Positions 15,856-25,263 of a DNA stretch of 64,000 bases are shown here, one piece after another. The stretch lies in NCBI GenBank assembly GCA_039933635.1, contig JBDTNQ010000006.1, positions 1 to 64,000 of the forward strand, read 5' to 3'. A program made the translations under genes and the position numbers. Origin of the DNA: JBDTNQ01 sp039933635. GTDB lineage: Bacteria; Acidobacteriota; Vicinamibacteria; Vicinamibacterales; SCN-69-37. Every line of letters begins with the position of its first letter. Within the stretch, counting starts at the first letter, position 1. Below the pieces are notes generated by a model. That model worked only from the letters and a program-made list of their open reading frames with translations, did not search any database and had not been told where the DNA came from.

Positions 15856-16791
15856 GGTGACACGTTTCAGGTGTTCGACGTCGCGCAGGACGTCGGGATG
15901 TTCGCCACGGTGACGTACTGCGCGCTGCTGGCGAAAGCCTGCGAAGAACAGGGCATCGAGCCGTTCATCACCGTTTCGAGTCCCCACTACCGTTCTCTCC
16001 GCCTGGGTCCCAACTGGTTCCGATATTTTTTCGGCCACAAGCGTCTGCAGATATCGGACGACGACCTCGAGACACTGCGAACGGAGGGCAGGGTCCTGAC
16101 GATCCGCGACCGTGGCGGCATCAACCTCTTCGCGCGAGGTGTCATCGACTGCGAAATCACGAACGACCTCGACGCCTTCTCGGAGGCGACGCGGCTGTTC
16201 GACAAATACTTCGCCGTGCACCCCGCCATTCTCGAGCGGGTCGATGCGTTCGCGGGCGCTCACCTGACCGCGGGACCGGTCCTGGGCATCCACTTTCGGG
16301 GCACCGACCACCACCGCGAGTACGCGGTCGTCGACTACGGGGCCGTGACGTCCGCCGTCGACCGGTACTTTCCCGATCACGAATCCGTGTTCCTCACGAC
16401 CGACGAGGCGGCGTTCGTGGACTTCGCCCGGGCGCACCTGCCAGGCCGTCGGATCGTCACGCCGCGCGCCACGGTGCAGCCGCAGCATCGCGTCGATCAG
16501 GGCGACAACTACAACAAGGGGCTGGACGCCCTGACCGACTGCCTGCTGCTCTCGCGCTGTCAGGCTCTGGTCAAGACGCCATCCGCGTTGTCGGCCTGGG
16601 CCAAGGCGTTCAATCCGTCGATGGAGGTCGTGCTGGTCGGCAAGCCCTACCAGAATCCCTGGAAGCACGTGGTGCCATGGGTCAACCTCACCGGCCTGGG
16701 ATACTTTCCCGAGTCGCTGCTGTATCGCTGGGATGCGGAGACAATGGCTGTGAATCGCGTACTCGCGATCCTGGCGGAGCCGCCTGCCTGA
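15853..16791 (+). CDS. Fucosyltransferase-like glycosyltransferase
   Basis: 312 residues. The motif LGIHFRGTDHHREY resembles the HxRxxD donor-binding loop of NodZ/O-fucosyltransferase (GT-B) enzymes. Later VFLTTDEAAFVDFA and DCLLLSRCQALVKTPSALS fit the conserved C-terminal half of these families, where the GDP-sugar is bound. Likely transfers fucose or a related sugar to a glycan. It is divergent from the nucleotide-sugar dehydrogenase, next to a GT2 and a sulfotransferase, so the block looks like a small surface-glycan set. No membrane segment was seen. Confidence 0.65.
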   Translation: MGDTFQVFDVAQDVGMFATVTYCALLAKACEEQGIEPFITVSSPHYRSLRLGPNWFRYFFGHKRLQISDDDLETLRTEGRVLTIRDRGGINLFARGVIDCEITNDLDAFSEATRLFDKYFAVHPAILERVDAFAGAHLTAGPVLGIHFRGTDHHREYAVVDYGAVTSAVDRYFPDHESVFLTTDEAAFVDFARAHLPGRRIVTPRATVQPQHRVDQGDNYNKGLDALTDCLLLSRCQALVKTPSALSAWAKAFNPSMEVVLVGKPYQNPWKHVVPWVNLTGLGYFPESLLYRWDAETMAVNRVLAILAEPPA

Positions 16792-16888
16792 AGGCCGACT
16801 CGGCCGGTCGCGCCGCAGCCGACGTGTGCCGCGGGGTCGCCCTAGGCCACGAGTGTCCGGGCCGGCTGATGTTACGTTGACCCTTGCT

Positions 16889-18154
16889 ATGCACCCGATG
16901 CGTCCGCCTGATACTCGCGCGCTGTTCTTTCTTCACATCCCGAAGACCGGTGGCACGTCGCTCCGCGATCTGCTCTCACCGCGGTTCGCGCCCTCCGAAG
17001 TGTTGGCGTTCGAACGGAAGGACCCGGCCGCCGCCCTTACTGACAAGCTCGCGCGGATCGACCGCTCGGCCTTTGTCCACGGACACATTCCCTACGCGCT
17101 CGTCAATCACTTCGCTCGACGGCCGTGTGTCGTCACCATCCTGCGCGACCCGATCGACCGCGCGGTGTCGGCATTCCGGTATATGCGGTTGCAGGCGCCG
17201 GCCATGACCGAAGCCGCGAAGGCGGGGTCGGTCTCTCCCGCGCGCGCGAGAGACTACGCTGCGGCCGCGCGCCTGTCGCTCGGGGACTTCCTTCGCGACG
17301 AACCAGCAGCTGCGGCGCGCCACCTCGGCAATCTGCAAACGTGGTTGCTGTCGACACCACATCTCACCGAACGCTTCGACTATTCCGACGACTATCAGGT
17401 CGCCATCGCTGCGGACGACCTGACACGCGCGAAACAGCATCTCGCCGCGTGCGACGTGGTCGTGCTGACCGAACGTCTTGACGAGTCACTGCCGCTCCTC
17501 GCGGACGCGCTGGCAACGCGCCCCTTCGGCGCGATCGGGACGGCGAACCGTACCGCGGCGCGCGAGCCGGTCATGCCGCGCGATGAGGCGACGTCGGCAG
17601 CGCTCGCCACACTGACGAGTCACGATCGCGCGCTCTATGCACATGCGCGCGTCCTGTTTCAGGACCGCCTCGATGGGCTGGCGCGCCGCCGAAGAGCCGT
17701 CACGGCTGTAACCTCGCCTAGCTGGCCGCCTTCTGCGGTGTCGAACGTCTGCACGTTCGACGGGCCCATTCCGGGCGACGGCTGGTATGGCCAGGAACGC
17801 GCAGGCGATCGCTGGTTCAGCTGGACCGGGCCGACCTGCGAATCGACGATTGCCCTGACGTCACCGGCGGGATCGGCGCCGTGTCAGTTCGCGATGACGG
17901 TCGAGCACGCCATGCACTGGGAGTTCCTCGCGGGCGTGGACGTTCGCCTGAACGGCGTCCGGCTCGATCTGCAGTGGCCCTCGGACGGCCGTCGAGTCAC
18001 GGCACCCGTCTCCCGAGCGGTGCTACGAGCGTCCGGCCACCCCAACACGATCACGATCCACGTGCCGAGCGTGTCTCGCCCGAGCGACGACGAGGGGTCT
18101 GATGACAGCCGGCTGCTCGGGATTGCCGTGTCGCGCGTGGAGCTGGTGCGCTAA
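16889..18154 (+). CDS. Sulfotransferase with extra C-terminal domain
   Basis: 421 residues. ALFFLHIPKTGGTSLRDLL is the PAPS 5'-phosphosulfate loop of the sulfotransferase family, and VVTILRDPIDRAVSAFRYM is the matching 3'-phosphate motif. The first 260 residues form the enzyme. Residues about 285-421 (FDGPIPGDGWYGQER, then WFSWTGPTC) look like a beta-sandwich seen appended to some glycan-modifying proteins, perhaps carbohydrate-binding. It probably sulfates a surface glycan made by the neighbouring transferases. Start at 16889 chosen because MHPMRPPDTRALFF leads straight into the first motif; an earlier frame start is Arg-rich. Confidence 0.78.
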   Translation: MHPMRPPDTRALFFLHIPKTGGTSLRDLLSPRFAPSEVLAFERKDPAAALTDKLARIDRSAFVHGHIPYALVNHFARRPCVVTILRDPIDRAVSAFRYMRLQAPAMTEAAKAGSVSPARARDYAAAARLSLGDFLRDEPAAAARHLGNLQTWLLSTPHLTERFDYSDDYQVAIAADDLTRAKQHLAACDVVVLTERLDESLPLLADALATRPFGAIGTANRTAAREPVMPRDEATSAALATLTSHDRALYAHARVLFQDRLDGLARRRRAVTAVTSPSWPPSAVSNVCTFDGPIPGDGWYGQERAGDRWFSWTGPTCESTIALTSPAGSAPCQFAMTVEHAMHWEFLAGVDVRLNGVRLDLQWPSDGRRVTAPVSRAVLRASGHPNTITIHVPSVSRPSDDEGSDDSRLLGIAVSRVELVR

Positions 18155-18165
18155 CATTCTGGCCT

Positions 18166-19392
18166 ATGAACCTCGTCACACGAGTTCTCGCCGTCGTCGG
18201 GCTACCACTGGCCGTCGTGGGGTCCCTTCGCGCACAGGCCACCTTCTTCACGGTCACCGTTGTTCCGTCCGTCCACGGATCGGTGACGCTCACCCCGGCG
18301 CTGCCAGCAGACGGCAAGTACGCCGCGGGTACCGTCGTCACTGTGTCGACGACGCCCGAGGCGGGGTATGCGCTGGATTCTGCGTGGTACTCGGTGCCCG
18401 GGCGGTTCGGGCAGATGTATCACGAGGCCATGACGCGCGCCTACAAGGTGACCATCGACCAGGACAAGCGCATCGGCGCCTCGTTCATCGAAGAGTCCGC
18501 GGTGAAGGACCTCATCGTCACGAATGACGTCGTGTACGCCAAGCCGGGGGTGAAGCCGTTGAAGTACGACGTCTTCTCGCCGAAGGGTGCCCGGAACCTT
18601 CCGGTCATCGTCATCGTTCATGGCGGCGGCTGGAACGCGAACGATGAAGACGTCATGCGCGGGCTCGCGAGGGAGTTGACGAAGGGCGGCAAGTTCGTGG
18701 CGGTCAGCATGGACTACCGCTGGGCCGGCAAGGCCGACGGCGATGCGACCAGCAACACGATGGCGAATCTGATCGAGGACGTCTTCGGCGGCATCGCTCA
18801 TGTCATGGAACACGCGACGCAGTATGGCGGCGACCCGGCCAGGATCGGCGTCACGGGAGATAGCGCCGGCGGACACTTGTCTGCCGCAGCGTCGTTGATG
18901 ACCAACATGATTGGTTCTCGCGGGTTCGGAAAGACGCCAGGCGTGTTCGAATACATGCCGAGCTATCTGCCCAAGGGCAAGACGGTCGAGCAGGTGCGGA
19001 CCGAGATGTCCGCGGCCATCAAGGCCGCGGCCCCCAGTTACGGCGTGTTCAGCGCGGCTCAGTTGAATACGAACTCGGACGATCCGGCCGCCGATCAATC
19101 CTGGAAGGAAGCTATTGCTCCGCTCGGCCACATTCCCCAGGTGACCGAGAGGGCGGTGCCGCAGTTTCTCGTGCGTGGCACCAAGGATTCGCTGATTTCT
19201 GATGCGATGGTCAAGGAATTCGTGGACGCCCTCGTCAAGGCCGGCCAGCGTGCGGAGTACGTACAGGTCGGCGGGGCCAGTCACGCCTTCTTCGATTGGA
19301 AGCCCGATGCAGGGACCAAGGCGACATTCGCGAAGTATGGCGTGTACTACGCCGCAGCAATGAAGGCCTTCTTTATGTCGGTTCTCTACTAA
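18166..19392 (+). CDS. Exported alpha/beta-hydrolase (esterase-like)
   Basis: 408 residues with a signal peptide cut near LRAQA. An N-terminal bacterial-repeat-like beta domain (GYALDSAWYSVPG) precedes the hydrolase. The catalytic parts are visible: oxyanion motif HGGGW, nucleophile elbow GDSAGG, acid in RGTKDSLI, and His in GGASHAFFDW. This is the BD-FAE/hormone-sensitive-lipase type that removes acyl groups from esters or glycans in the periplasm or outside. A TAACAT box lies 8 nt before the ATG, with no clear ribosome site, suggesting a leaderless transcript. Confidence 0.8.
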   Translation: MNLVTRVLAVVGLPLAVVGSLRAQATFFTVTVVPSVHGSVTLTPALPADGKYAAGTVVTVSTTPEAGYALDSAWYSVPGRFGQMYHEAMTRAYKVTIDQDKRIGASFIEESAVKDLIVTNDVVYAKPGVKPLKYDVFSPKGARNLPVIVIVHGGGWNANDEDVMRGLARELTKGGKFVAVSMDYRWAGKADGDATSNTMANLIEDVFGGIAHVMEHATQYGGDPARIGVTGDSAGGHLSAAASLMTNMIGSRGFGKTPGVFEYMPSYLPKGKTVEQVRTEMSAAIKAAAPSYGVFSAAQLNTNSDDPAADQSWKEAIAPLGHIPQVTERAVPQFLVRGTKDSLISDAMVKEFVDALVKAGQRAEYVQVGGASHAFFDWKPDAGTKATFAKYGVYYAAAMKAFFMSVLY

Positions 19393-19598
19393 TCGCGCTG
19401 TCGATCACCCGGATGGGCCCGGCGCTCGCCTCCACGGCGGGCCGGGCCCTGTCACAGACCAGCGGTCACCAGACGAATCGGCCGGCTCCTGCCCGCCGGT
19501 CAGAATACCGACGTCATACAAACAGCCTCCCATCGTGGTAGGGTACCGGCCTGCTCGTCGTCGTTCGCCATTAACGGACCCTACTTAGAGGTGTGGCC

Positions 19599-21392
19599 AT
19601 GCGGACGAAATCCCCGAAACGCGACGGCTTCCAGGTATTCGCCGTAACGGGCGTCAACACAATCTCGTTCGCCATTGCGGCGGACCCGGCCGCGCGACAC
19701 GGGCTGCTGGGGTTTGCGGTCGAGCGCGTCGACCCGACGGAGAACGAACAATTCTTCGTGTTCGGTTTCAAAGTCTTCAAGTCGCTCGTGCCTCATCCCG
19801 ACGAAGCGCTCAAGGTGAGCACGTTCCAACATCCGGTTCAGAGCCTGGTCTGGGACGACTTCACGGCCAAGCCCGATCGTGACTACACGTACATCTTCCA
19901 CCCGCTGCGGGGCAAGCCCAAGAACATCGATCGCAGCGCGCCACCGCTCTCGATCACCGTGCACACCGAACCCCTCTTCAGCGCGGATGAGCATGACGTC
20001 TTCTTCAATCGAGGCGTCGCGAGTAGTCAGGCGTATGTCCGCGAGTTCGGCAACAAGAAGCCCGACGATCCGACCCTCAGCAAAGCGGAACAAGCGAGGG
20101 CCCTTCAGTGGCTCACGCGCGAACTCGACGACGCGATTCTGAAGTTCATCGACCACGCGGCCCAGGGTGATGCCCTGCGCTGCTGCTTCTACGAGTTCCG
20201 GTACCTGCCGGTGGCAAAGGCTCTCAAGGCGGCACTGGACAAGGGCGTGGACGTGCAGATCATCTGCGACGCCAAGGAAAACGGCACGCCCGCCAAGCCC
20301 GGAAAGGCGGCCGTTCCAGCCTTTCCGCGCAAGGAGAATCTGAAGACCATCGCGGATGCGGGACTGCCACCCGCGAGCATCGTCCGCCGCGAGGCGCGGC
20401 CCTCGAACATCGCGCACAACAAGTTCATGGTCCTGCTCAAGGGCCAGCAGCGGACACCAACCGAGGTCTGGACAGGATCGACCAACATCTCCGTCGGCGG
20501 CATTTCAGGCCAGACGAATGTCGGTCACTGGGTCCGAAACACCACGGTGGCGGCCAAGTACCTCGAATACTGGCAGATCCTCAGCCTGGACCCCGGCGCG
20601 ACGAAGACCCAGAACGGTAGTACGGCCGCGGGCAGGAAGAAGAACGCCGACTTCTACACGGAAGTGGAGGGCCTCCTCAGTGCCCCCACGACGCTGGCCG
20701 CCATCCCCCAAGGCATCACGCCCATCTTCAGTCCAAGGAGAGGCGGGAATGTTCTTCAGGGCTACATCGATCTGGTCGACACGGCGCATGACGCCTCGTG
20801 CATCACCCTCGCATTCGGCGTCAACGCCAAGTTCAAGGCCGCGCTGAAGGACAACACGGTCCAGAGCCCCCTCATATTCATGCTCCTCGAAAAGGAAGAT
20901 GTGCCCAATCCGACGAGCACGATACCCTTCGTCCGGCTGACGGCGGGTAATAATATCTACGAGGCGTTCGGCGCCTTCATCGACACGCCGGTGTATCAAT
21001 GGGCGCGAGAGACCAACACGCGCGCGCTCCAGCTCAACACGCACGTCGCCTACATCCACTCGAAGTTTCTCTTGCGGGATCCGCTCGGGGCCGACCCGGT
21101 CGTTGTCACCGGTTCCGCCAACTTCAGCGACGACTCGACGAACGGCAATGACGAGAACATGCTCGTGATCCGCGGTAACAGGCGAGTGGCGGACATCTAC
21201 TTCACGGAGTTCAACCGGCTGTTCAACCACTACTACTTCCGGTCGGTGATGGAACAGGTCCTGCGCCGGAATCCGCACGCGAGCCAGGACGCGAGTCTTT
21301 TTCTTGCCGAGGACGACAGCTGGCTCGACAAATACAAGCCTGGTTCGCTGCGCAGCAAGCGGGTCGCCATGTTCACGAATATGGCGACATGA
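19599..21392 (+). CDS. Phospholipase D-like protein with two HKD motifs
   Basis: 597 residues. Two HxK motifs are seen: IAHNKFMVL...WTGSTNIS near residue 273 and YIHSKFLLRD...VVTGSANFS near 486. Each is followed by the GS(T/A)N element of the phospholipase D superfamily, so both halves of the active site are present. No signal peptide, so cytoplasmic. An N-terminal domain of about 150 residues of unknown type precedes it. Reactions in the family include phosphodiester hydrolysis of lipids or nucleic acids. The ATG at 19599 has AGAGG upstream and is preferred over GTG 19593. It stands alone, with 206 nt of empty sequence before it. Confidence 0.82.
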   Translation: MRTKSPKRDGFQVFAVTGVNTISFAIAADPAARHGLLGFAVERVDPTENEQFFVFGFKVFKSLVPHPDEALKVSTFQHPVQSLVWDDFTAKPDRDYTYIFHPLRGKPKNIDRSAPPLSITVHTEPLFSADEHDVFFNRGVASSQAYVREFGNKKPDDPTLSKAEQARALQWLTRELDDAILKFIDHAAQGDALRCCFYEFRYLPVAKALKAALDKGVDVQIICDAKENGTPAKPGKAAVPAFPRKENLKTIADAGLPPASIVRREARPSNIAHNKFMVLLKGQQRTPTEVWTGSTNISVGGISGQTNVGHWVRNTTVAAKYLEYWQILSLDPGATKTQNGSTAAGRKKNADFYTEVEGLLSAPTTLAAIPQGITPIFSPRRGGNVLQGYIDLVDTAHDASCITLAFGVNAKFKAALKDNTVQSPLIFMLLEKEDVPNPTSTIPFVRLTAGNNIYEAFGAFIDTPVYQWARETNTRALQLNTHVAYIHSKFLLRDPLGADPVVVTGSANFSDDSTNGNDENMLVIRGNRRVADIYFTEFNRLFNHYYFRSVMEQVLRRNPHASQDASLFLAEDDSWLDKYKPGSLRSKRVAMFTNMAT

Positions 21393-21419
21393 GGCGCCGG
21401 CGCGCGCCTGCGCGACGCG

Positions 21420-21911
21420 CTACTTCCAGGCGTTCATGGCCTTTCTGGCGGGCGCGTCCGGGCCAAGCTCGCTGACTTCGAGCCGGTTGCCGTCCGGATC
21501 CGTAATCGCGACGGTCAGCGAGCCACTGCCGATGATGCGCGGCACCCCGACGTCCATGCCGCGCTCGCGCAGCTTCGCGGCCACCATCTGCACATCGTCC
21601 ACGTGGATGCCGAAATGCGTGAACGCCGCCGCGCGCCCCACGGCGGCCGGCATGAGCTCGACAAACGTGTTGCGGCTCGCCTGCAGGTACGTGAGGGTCG
21701 GCTGGCCCGCGGCGTTGCGAATCGTGAACGCTTCGGGAAAGCCGAGCGTTTCGGTGTAGAACGCGAGCATCTCGTCGTAGTGCGGCGTCACGAACGCCAG
21801 GTGGTTGATGCCGTTCATACCGGGTAGGCGGCGCTCTTGCGTCGCAGCGGTCGCGATCGCCGCTCCAGCCGTGAGGCCGACGAGGAAGACAAGGGTACTG
21901 CGCAGGGCCAT
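21420..21911 (-). CDS. Exported VOC (glyoxalase-fold) protein
   Basis: 163 residues. A signal peptide (LVFLVGLTAGAAIATAA) precedes one VOC domain: GINHLAFVTPHYDEMLAFY, then FTHFGIHVDDV and ITDPDGNRLEVSEL, giving the His/Glu metal-binding pattern of glyoxalase/dioxygenase relatives. Export of a VOC protein is less common; others are encoded at 44315 and 49406. The start at 21911 has GGAGG upstream on the minus strand. Substrate unknown. Confidence 0.75.
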   Translation of the reverse strand: MALRSTLVFLVGLTAGAAIATAATQERRLPGMNGINHLAFVTPHYDEMLAFYTETLGFPEAFTIRNAAGQPTLTYLQASRNTFVELMPAAVGRAAAFTHFGIHVDDVQMVAAKLRERGMDVGVPRIIGSGSLTVAITDPDGNRLEVSELGPDAPARKAMNAWK

Positions 21912-22073
21912 GAGTGTGCCTCCGTCCCGTATCGTATGGGTTGTGGCGGCTCGCTCAAAGCGGGGCGCACGGTCTCCGGCCTGTATGTCGGCCTCAACTT
22001 CAGTCTCTGATCGATCCGTCATCGCGCCCCACAGCGGATGGGATCGATCCGACCGCGGCGATGCTGACGTAAG

Positions 22074-22982
22074 ATGCACCGATTGCCGATGGCCGCCTCG
22101 CGAATCGAAGATGCTCTCGGCTGCGCCCTTCAGCAATCCATCACGGCGCCGGCTGGCGGGGTGCACGCGGCAGGCACCCCACCGCAGCTCGCCGCGGCCG
22201 TTCGCTACGCCGTATTTCCCGGCGGTTCCCGAACCCGGCCGCGACTCTGCCTGGCGGTCGCGCGGGCATGCGGTGATCGCGATCCCGCATCCGCGGATGC
22301 CGTTGCCGCGTCCATCGAACTTCTACACTGCGCCTCGCTCGTGCACGACGATCTCCCGTGTTTTGACGACGCGCCCGTGCGGCGGGGGCGAGCGTCCGTG
22401 CATCGCGCGTTTGGCGAGCGCGTGGCACTGCTTGCCGGCGATGCGCTCATCGTGCTTGCCTTCGAGAATCTGGCGCGCGCGTCTCGCGCCGATCGACTCG
22501 GCCCGCTATTGCTGAGTCTGACCCATGCGGCCGGTCTCGTCGATGGCACGATCGCCGGCCAGGCATGGGAGTCCGAGCCTGACGTGCCCTTGGCGCACTA
22601 TCACCGCAGCAAGACGGCCGCGCTGTTCGTGGCGGCCGCGGTAACCGGCGCATATGCCGGTGGACACGACGCGAGTGACAGCTGGCGTCCTCTCGGCGAG
22701 CGTCTTGGCGAGGCGTATCAGGTGGCGGACGACATCAGCGACGTCGTGGCCTGCGCCGACGCGGCGGGGAAGCCTGTCGGGCGAGACGTCGCCCTCGGGC
22801 GACCAAGCGCTGCGATCGCACTCGGCGTGACCGGGGCCATCGACCGTCTCGAGCGGTTGGTCGCACAAGCGCTCGACACCATCCCCTCCTGCCCGGGCGC
22901 CGAGGACCTTCGAGCCGAGATCGTGCGTGAGGCCGAGCGGCGGTTCACGTTTTCCAGAGAAGGTGTGCGAACTCCGCGATGA
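22074..22982 (+). CDS. Polyprenyl diphosphate synthase (IspA/CrtE type)
   Basis: 302 residues. First Asp-rich motif HDDLPCFDDAPVRRG (DDxxxxD, bacterial farnesyl/geranylgeranyl type), second ADDISDVV (DDxxD), and GGSRTRPRL as the basic N-terminal signature (usual GGKRLRP). It condenses isopentenyl diphosphate with allylic diphosphates; chain length (C15 or C20) cannot be fixed. Its 3' end overlaps the convergent reductase gene by 38 nt. A second ATG at 22089 is a possible start, since a TAAGAT box overlaps the first ATG. The next genes (reductase, ferredoxin, UbiA) suggest its product is used in the same isoprenoid pathway. Confidence 0.85.
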   Translation: MHRLPMAASRIEDALGCALQQSITAPAGGVHAAGTPPQLAAAVRYAVFPGGSRTRPRLCLAVARACGDRDPASADAVAASIELLHCASLVHDDLPCFDDAPVRRGRASVHRAFGERVALLAGDALIVLAFENLARASRADRLGPLLLSLTHAAGLVDGTIAGQAWESEPDVPLAHYHRSKTAALFVAAAVTGAYAGGHDASDSWRPLGERLGEAYQVADDISDVVACADAAGKPVGRDVALGRPSAAIALGVTGAIDRLERLVAQALDTIPSCPGAEDLRAEIVREAERRFTFSREGVRTPR

Positions 22983-24141
22983 ACCGGGGATGCTTCTTCC
23001 CGATCGCCAGCAACAGCGACATCGTCGACGCATCGGTATCCAACGTGCTGAGACTGCCAATCAGGGTGTTGAGCGTCTCGTCGTCGAGGTGCGCCAGTTT
23101 CTCCTTGGCGAGGTAGTTGCGGATCTGCTTCTTCTCCATCCGGCTGCGCCAGGCCCGATCGTAGGACTGGAGAAACGTCTCGCTGGCATCACGTGCCTGC
23201 CACGCGCGTGCGGCGACGTCGCCAGCGAGTTTCCCGGAGATGCAGGCGTTGACGATGCCGCCGCCCGTCAGGGGATCGATCAGGCGGGCCGCGTCGCCGA
23301 CGAGCATCAGCCCAGGCGTGACGGTCTTTGGCAACGGGCGGCTCGTCGACACCGCGCCCGCGACCATGTCCAGGGGCTTGCCGTTGCGGAAGGCCGGTTG
23401 TGACGCGATCCAGCCATCGAGATAGGCCTTGGTGTCGGCGAGTCCGTTGAGTTGCGACATCTGAACGCCGATGCCGACGTTGGCCACCTCGTGACTTTTC
23501 GGAAAGACCCAGATGTATCCCCCCGGCGCGCATGACCCGAGGTAGAAATCGCAGTAGCGGGCGTCGCAGCGGATGTTGGCCAGGCGGTACTGGAATGTCG
23601 CATCCACATCGCGGGTCTTCACCATCGTCCGCAGACCCGCCCACCGTCCCACCTGCGACTCGAATCCGTCGGCGCCGATGGTGACCATGGCGCGGATCTC
23701 GACATCCTCGCCAAGCGACTTGCCGACGACGCCGCGGACGACGCCGTTGTCGATCAACACGTTCGTCGCGAAGGTCTTGAGCAGGATGTCCGCGCCCGCT
23801 CGTGCCGCGTCCTCGGCCAACGCCTTGTCGAAGAGGACGCGCTCGAGCACGATCCCGACTTCATTCCCCGCGCGCTTCGCGCCGATGGTGGCGCTCGTGC
23901 CGTTGGGCGCGAAGATGCGAGCGGCGTCGGACCTGGTCGCGATCCAGCGCGGATCTTCGGAGACCTCGCATTCCGCCATCCACTCCCTGGAGACGCCTTC
24001 CGCGCATCGTACCGGTGAACCGATCTCCTGACGTTTCTCGATGAGCAATGTGCGCGCGCCCTGGCGGGCGGCGAACTTGGCGGCCATCGACCCACCCGGA
24101 CCGGCGCCCACGACGAGGACGTCTGTGTCGATCGTCTTCAC
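22945..24141 (-). CDS. Geranylgeranyl reductase family flavoprotein
   Basis: 398 residues. FAD Rossmann motif VLVVGAGPGGSMAAK, then GSPVRCAEG, the substrate-region motif GGYIWVFPK, and the second FAD motif GLMLVGDAARLIDPLTGGGI. This matches reductases that saturate geranylgeranyl chains, as in chlorophyll precursors, menaquinone or archaeal-type ether lipids. The ferredoxin gene just upstream (4 nt gap) is a likely electron donor. No photosynthesis genes are seen nearby, so quinone or lipid side-chain reduction is more likely. Confidence 0.85.
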   Translation of the reverse strand: MKTIDTDVLVVGAGPGGSMAAKFAARQGARTLLIEKRQEIGSPVRCAEGVSREWMAECEVSEDPRWIATRSDAARIFAPNGTSATIGAKRAGNEVGIVLERVLFDKALAEDAARAGADILLKTFATNVLIDNGVVRGVVGKSLGEDVEIRAMVTIGADGFESQVGRWAGLRTMVKTRDVDATFQYRLANIRCDARYCDFYLGSCAPGGYIWVFPKSHEVANVGIGVQMSQLNGLADTKAYLDGWIASQPAFRNGKPLDMVAGAVSTSRPLPKTVTPGLMLVGDAARLIDPLTGGGIVNACISGKLAGDVAARAWQARDASETFLQSYDRAWRSRMEKKQIRNYLAKEKLAHLDDETLNTLIGSLSTLDTDASTMSLLLAIGKKHPRFIAEFAHLLWKT

Positions 24142-24145
24142 GGTG

Positions 24146-24388
24146 TCAGGACGGCGGCAACGGTCGTGGCGCGACGCGCTTTCCGGCTTTGGGCCGCATG
24201 GCCGGTGGCACGGGCTTGCCCGGATCGCCGACGATGGCCCCGACCGGACAAATCACCGCGCACAACCCGCACTGCGTGCAGGATGGCAGAAAGACGACGG
24301 TCGACGTTCCCTTCAGGAAGATGTCGTTGGTGGGACAAATACCCACGCACGCACCGCAATGCACGCAGACATCGTTGTCGACAATCAT
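24146..24388 (-). CDS. 2[4Fe-4S] ferredoxin
   Basis: 80 residues. Two clusters are clear: CVHCGACVGICP and CTQCGLCAVICP, each CxxCxxCxxxCP. The C-terminal tail is basic and Pro-rich. The gene sits between the UbiA prenyltransferase (15 nt) and the geranylgeranyl reductase (4 nt), so it probably supplies electrons to the reductase. Confidence 0.88.
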   Translation of the reverse strand: MIVDNDVCVHCGACVGICPTNDIFLKGTSTVVFLPSCTQCGLCAVICPVGAIVGDPGKPVPPAMRPKAGKRVAPRPLPPS

Positions 24389-24403
24389 GGTCTTCGTTCT
24401 CTC

Positions 24404-25255
24404 CTACGACGACGCAGCCAGCACCCACAGCAGCGCCGGGAGCACGGCCATCGCAAGCCGTGATGAGCGCACATACGCCTGGATTGCCGCATCGAGGCGG
24501 GTATCCACAGGCAACCGAAGCGCGGGGCCGAGCATCAGGACGGCAATCGCGCTGGTGAGGATCACGCCACACGCGATCGCTCCAGGCGTCACATGCGTGG
24601 AGGCGACGAGGACGCCGGTGACGAACGGTACAAACGCGGCGATGGTGAGCCCGACGGCCGTCCGCACGGCCAGACGGGCGCCGGCCACCGTGGCGAGCGT
24701 TGGCCGCCCGCCGATCGCATCGCCCGAACGGTCCCGCACGTCCATCAGGATCTCTCGCCCTGTCAGCATGAGGAACACACCGAGCGCGAGCCACCATTGC
24801 CAACGCGCACCGCCACCAGGCGTGAGCGCCAGTGGCGTCCACAAGGGGCCGGTCGCGAACCATGCGGTCGCCACGTTGGGCAGGATGAGGGCGCGTCGCA
24901 GCAGAGGCGAATACAGGCCGAGGCACACGGCCGAGCCGAGAGCGATCAAGAAAGCCAGAGATCCCAGCTGCCAGGCGATGAGCAGACCCACCGTGGCAAA
25001 TACCCCGGCCGCGCACCAGCCGAGCGCGAGCGTGTGCCGCGGTGACGACTCGAAGTGGCCCGCGTGGTTCACGCGATCGATCGCGCGATCGCACAAGTCG
25101 TTCACGAGGAAGCCAAATGAAGAAATCGTGGCAATGACAGCCGAAAACGCCGCCATTCGACGGAAGTCGCCGCCTGCGCCCGCAGTGGTAGCGAGCACGT
25201 TGGCCACGATCACGGGCCAGAAATAGAAGCGCGCGCTCTGAAGCACCGTGCGCAT
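24404..25255 (-). CDS. UbiA-family prenyltransferase
   Basis: 283 residues, mostly membrane helices. The two Asp motifs of the family are present: NDLCDRAIDRVNH (NDxxDxxxD) and DVRDRSGD. These bind the Mg-diphosphate of a polyprenyl donor. Family members attach prenyl chains to quinone, chlorophyllide, haem or glycerol-phosphate acceptors. First gene of a three-gene minus-strand operon with ferredoxin and reductase. The acceptor cannot be told from sequence; a digeranylgeranylglyceryl-phosphate-synthase-like role or quinone role are both open. Confidence 0.85.
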   Translation of the reverse strand: MRTVLQSARFYFWPVIVANVLATTAGAGGDFRRMAAFSAVIATISSFGFLVNDLCDRAIDRVNHAGHFESSPRHTLALGWCAAGVFATVGLLIAWQLGSLAFLIALGSAVCLGLYSPLLRRALILPNVATAWFATGPLWTPLALTPGGGARWQWWLALGVFLMLTGREILMDVRDRSGDAIGGRPTLATVAGARLAVRTAVGLTIAAFVPFVTGVLVASTHVTPGAIACGVILTSAIAVLMLGPALRLPVDTRLDAAIQAYVRSSRLAMAVLPALLWVLAASS

Positions 25256-25263
25256 GAGGTGTT

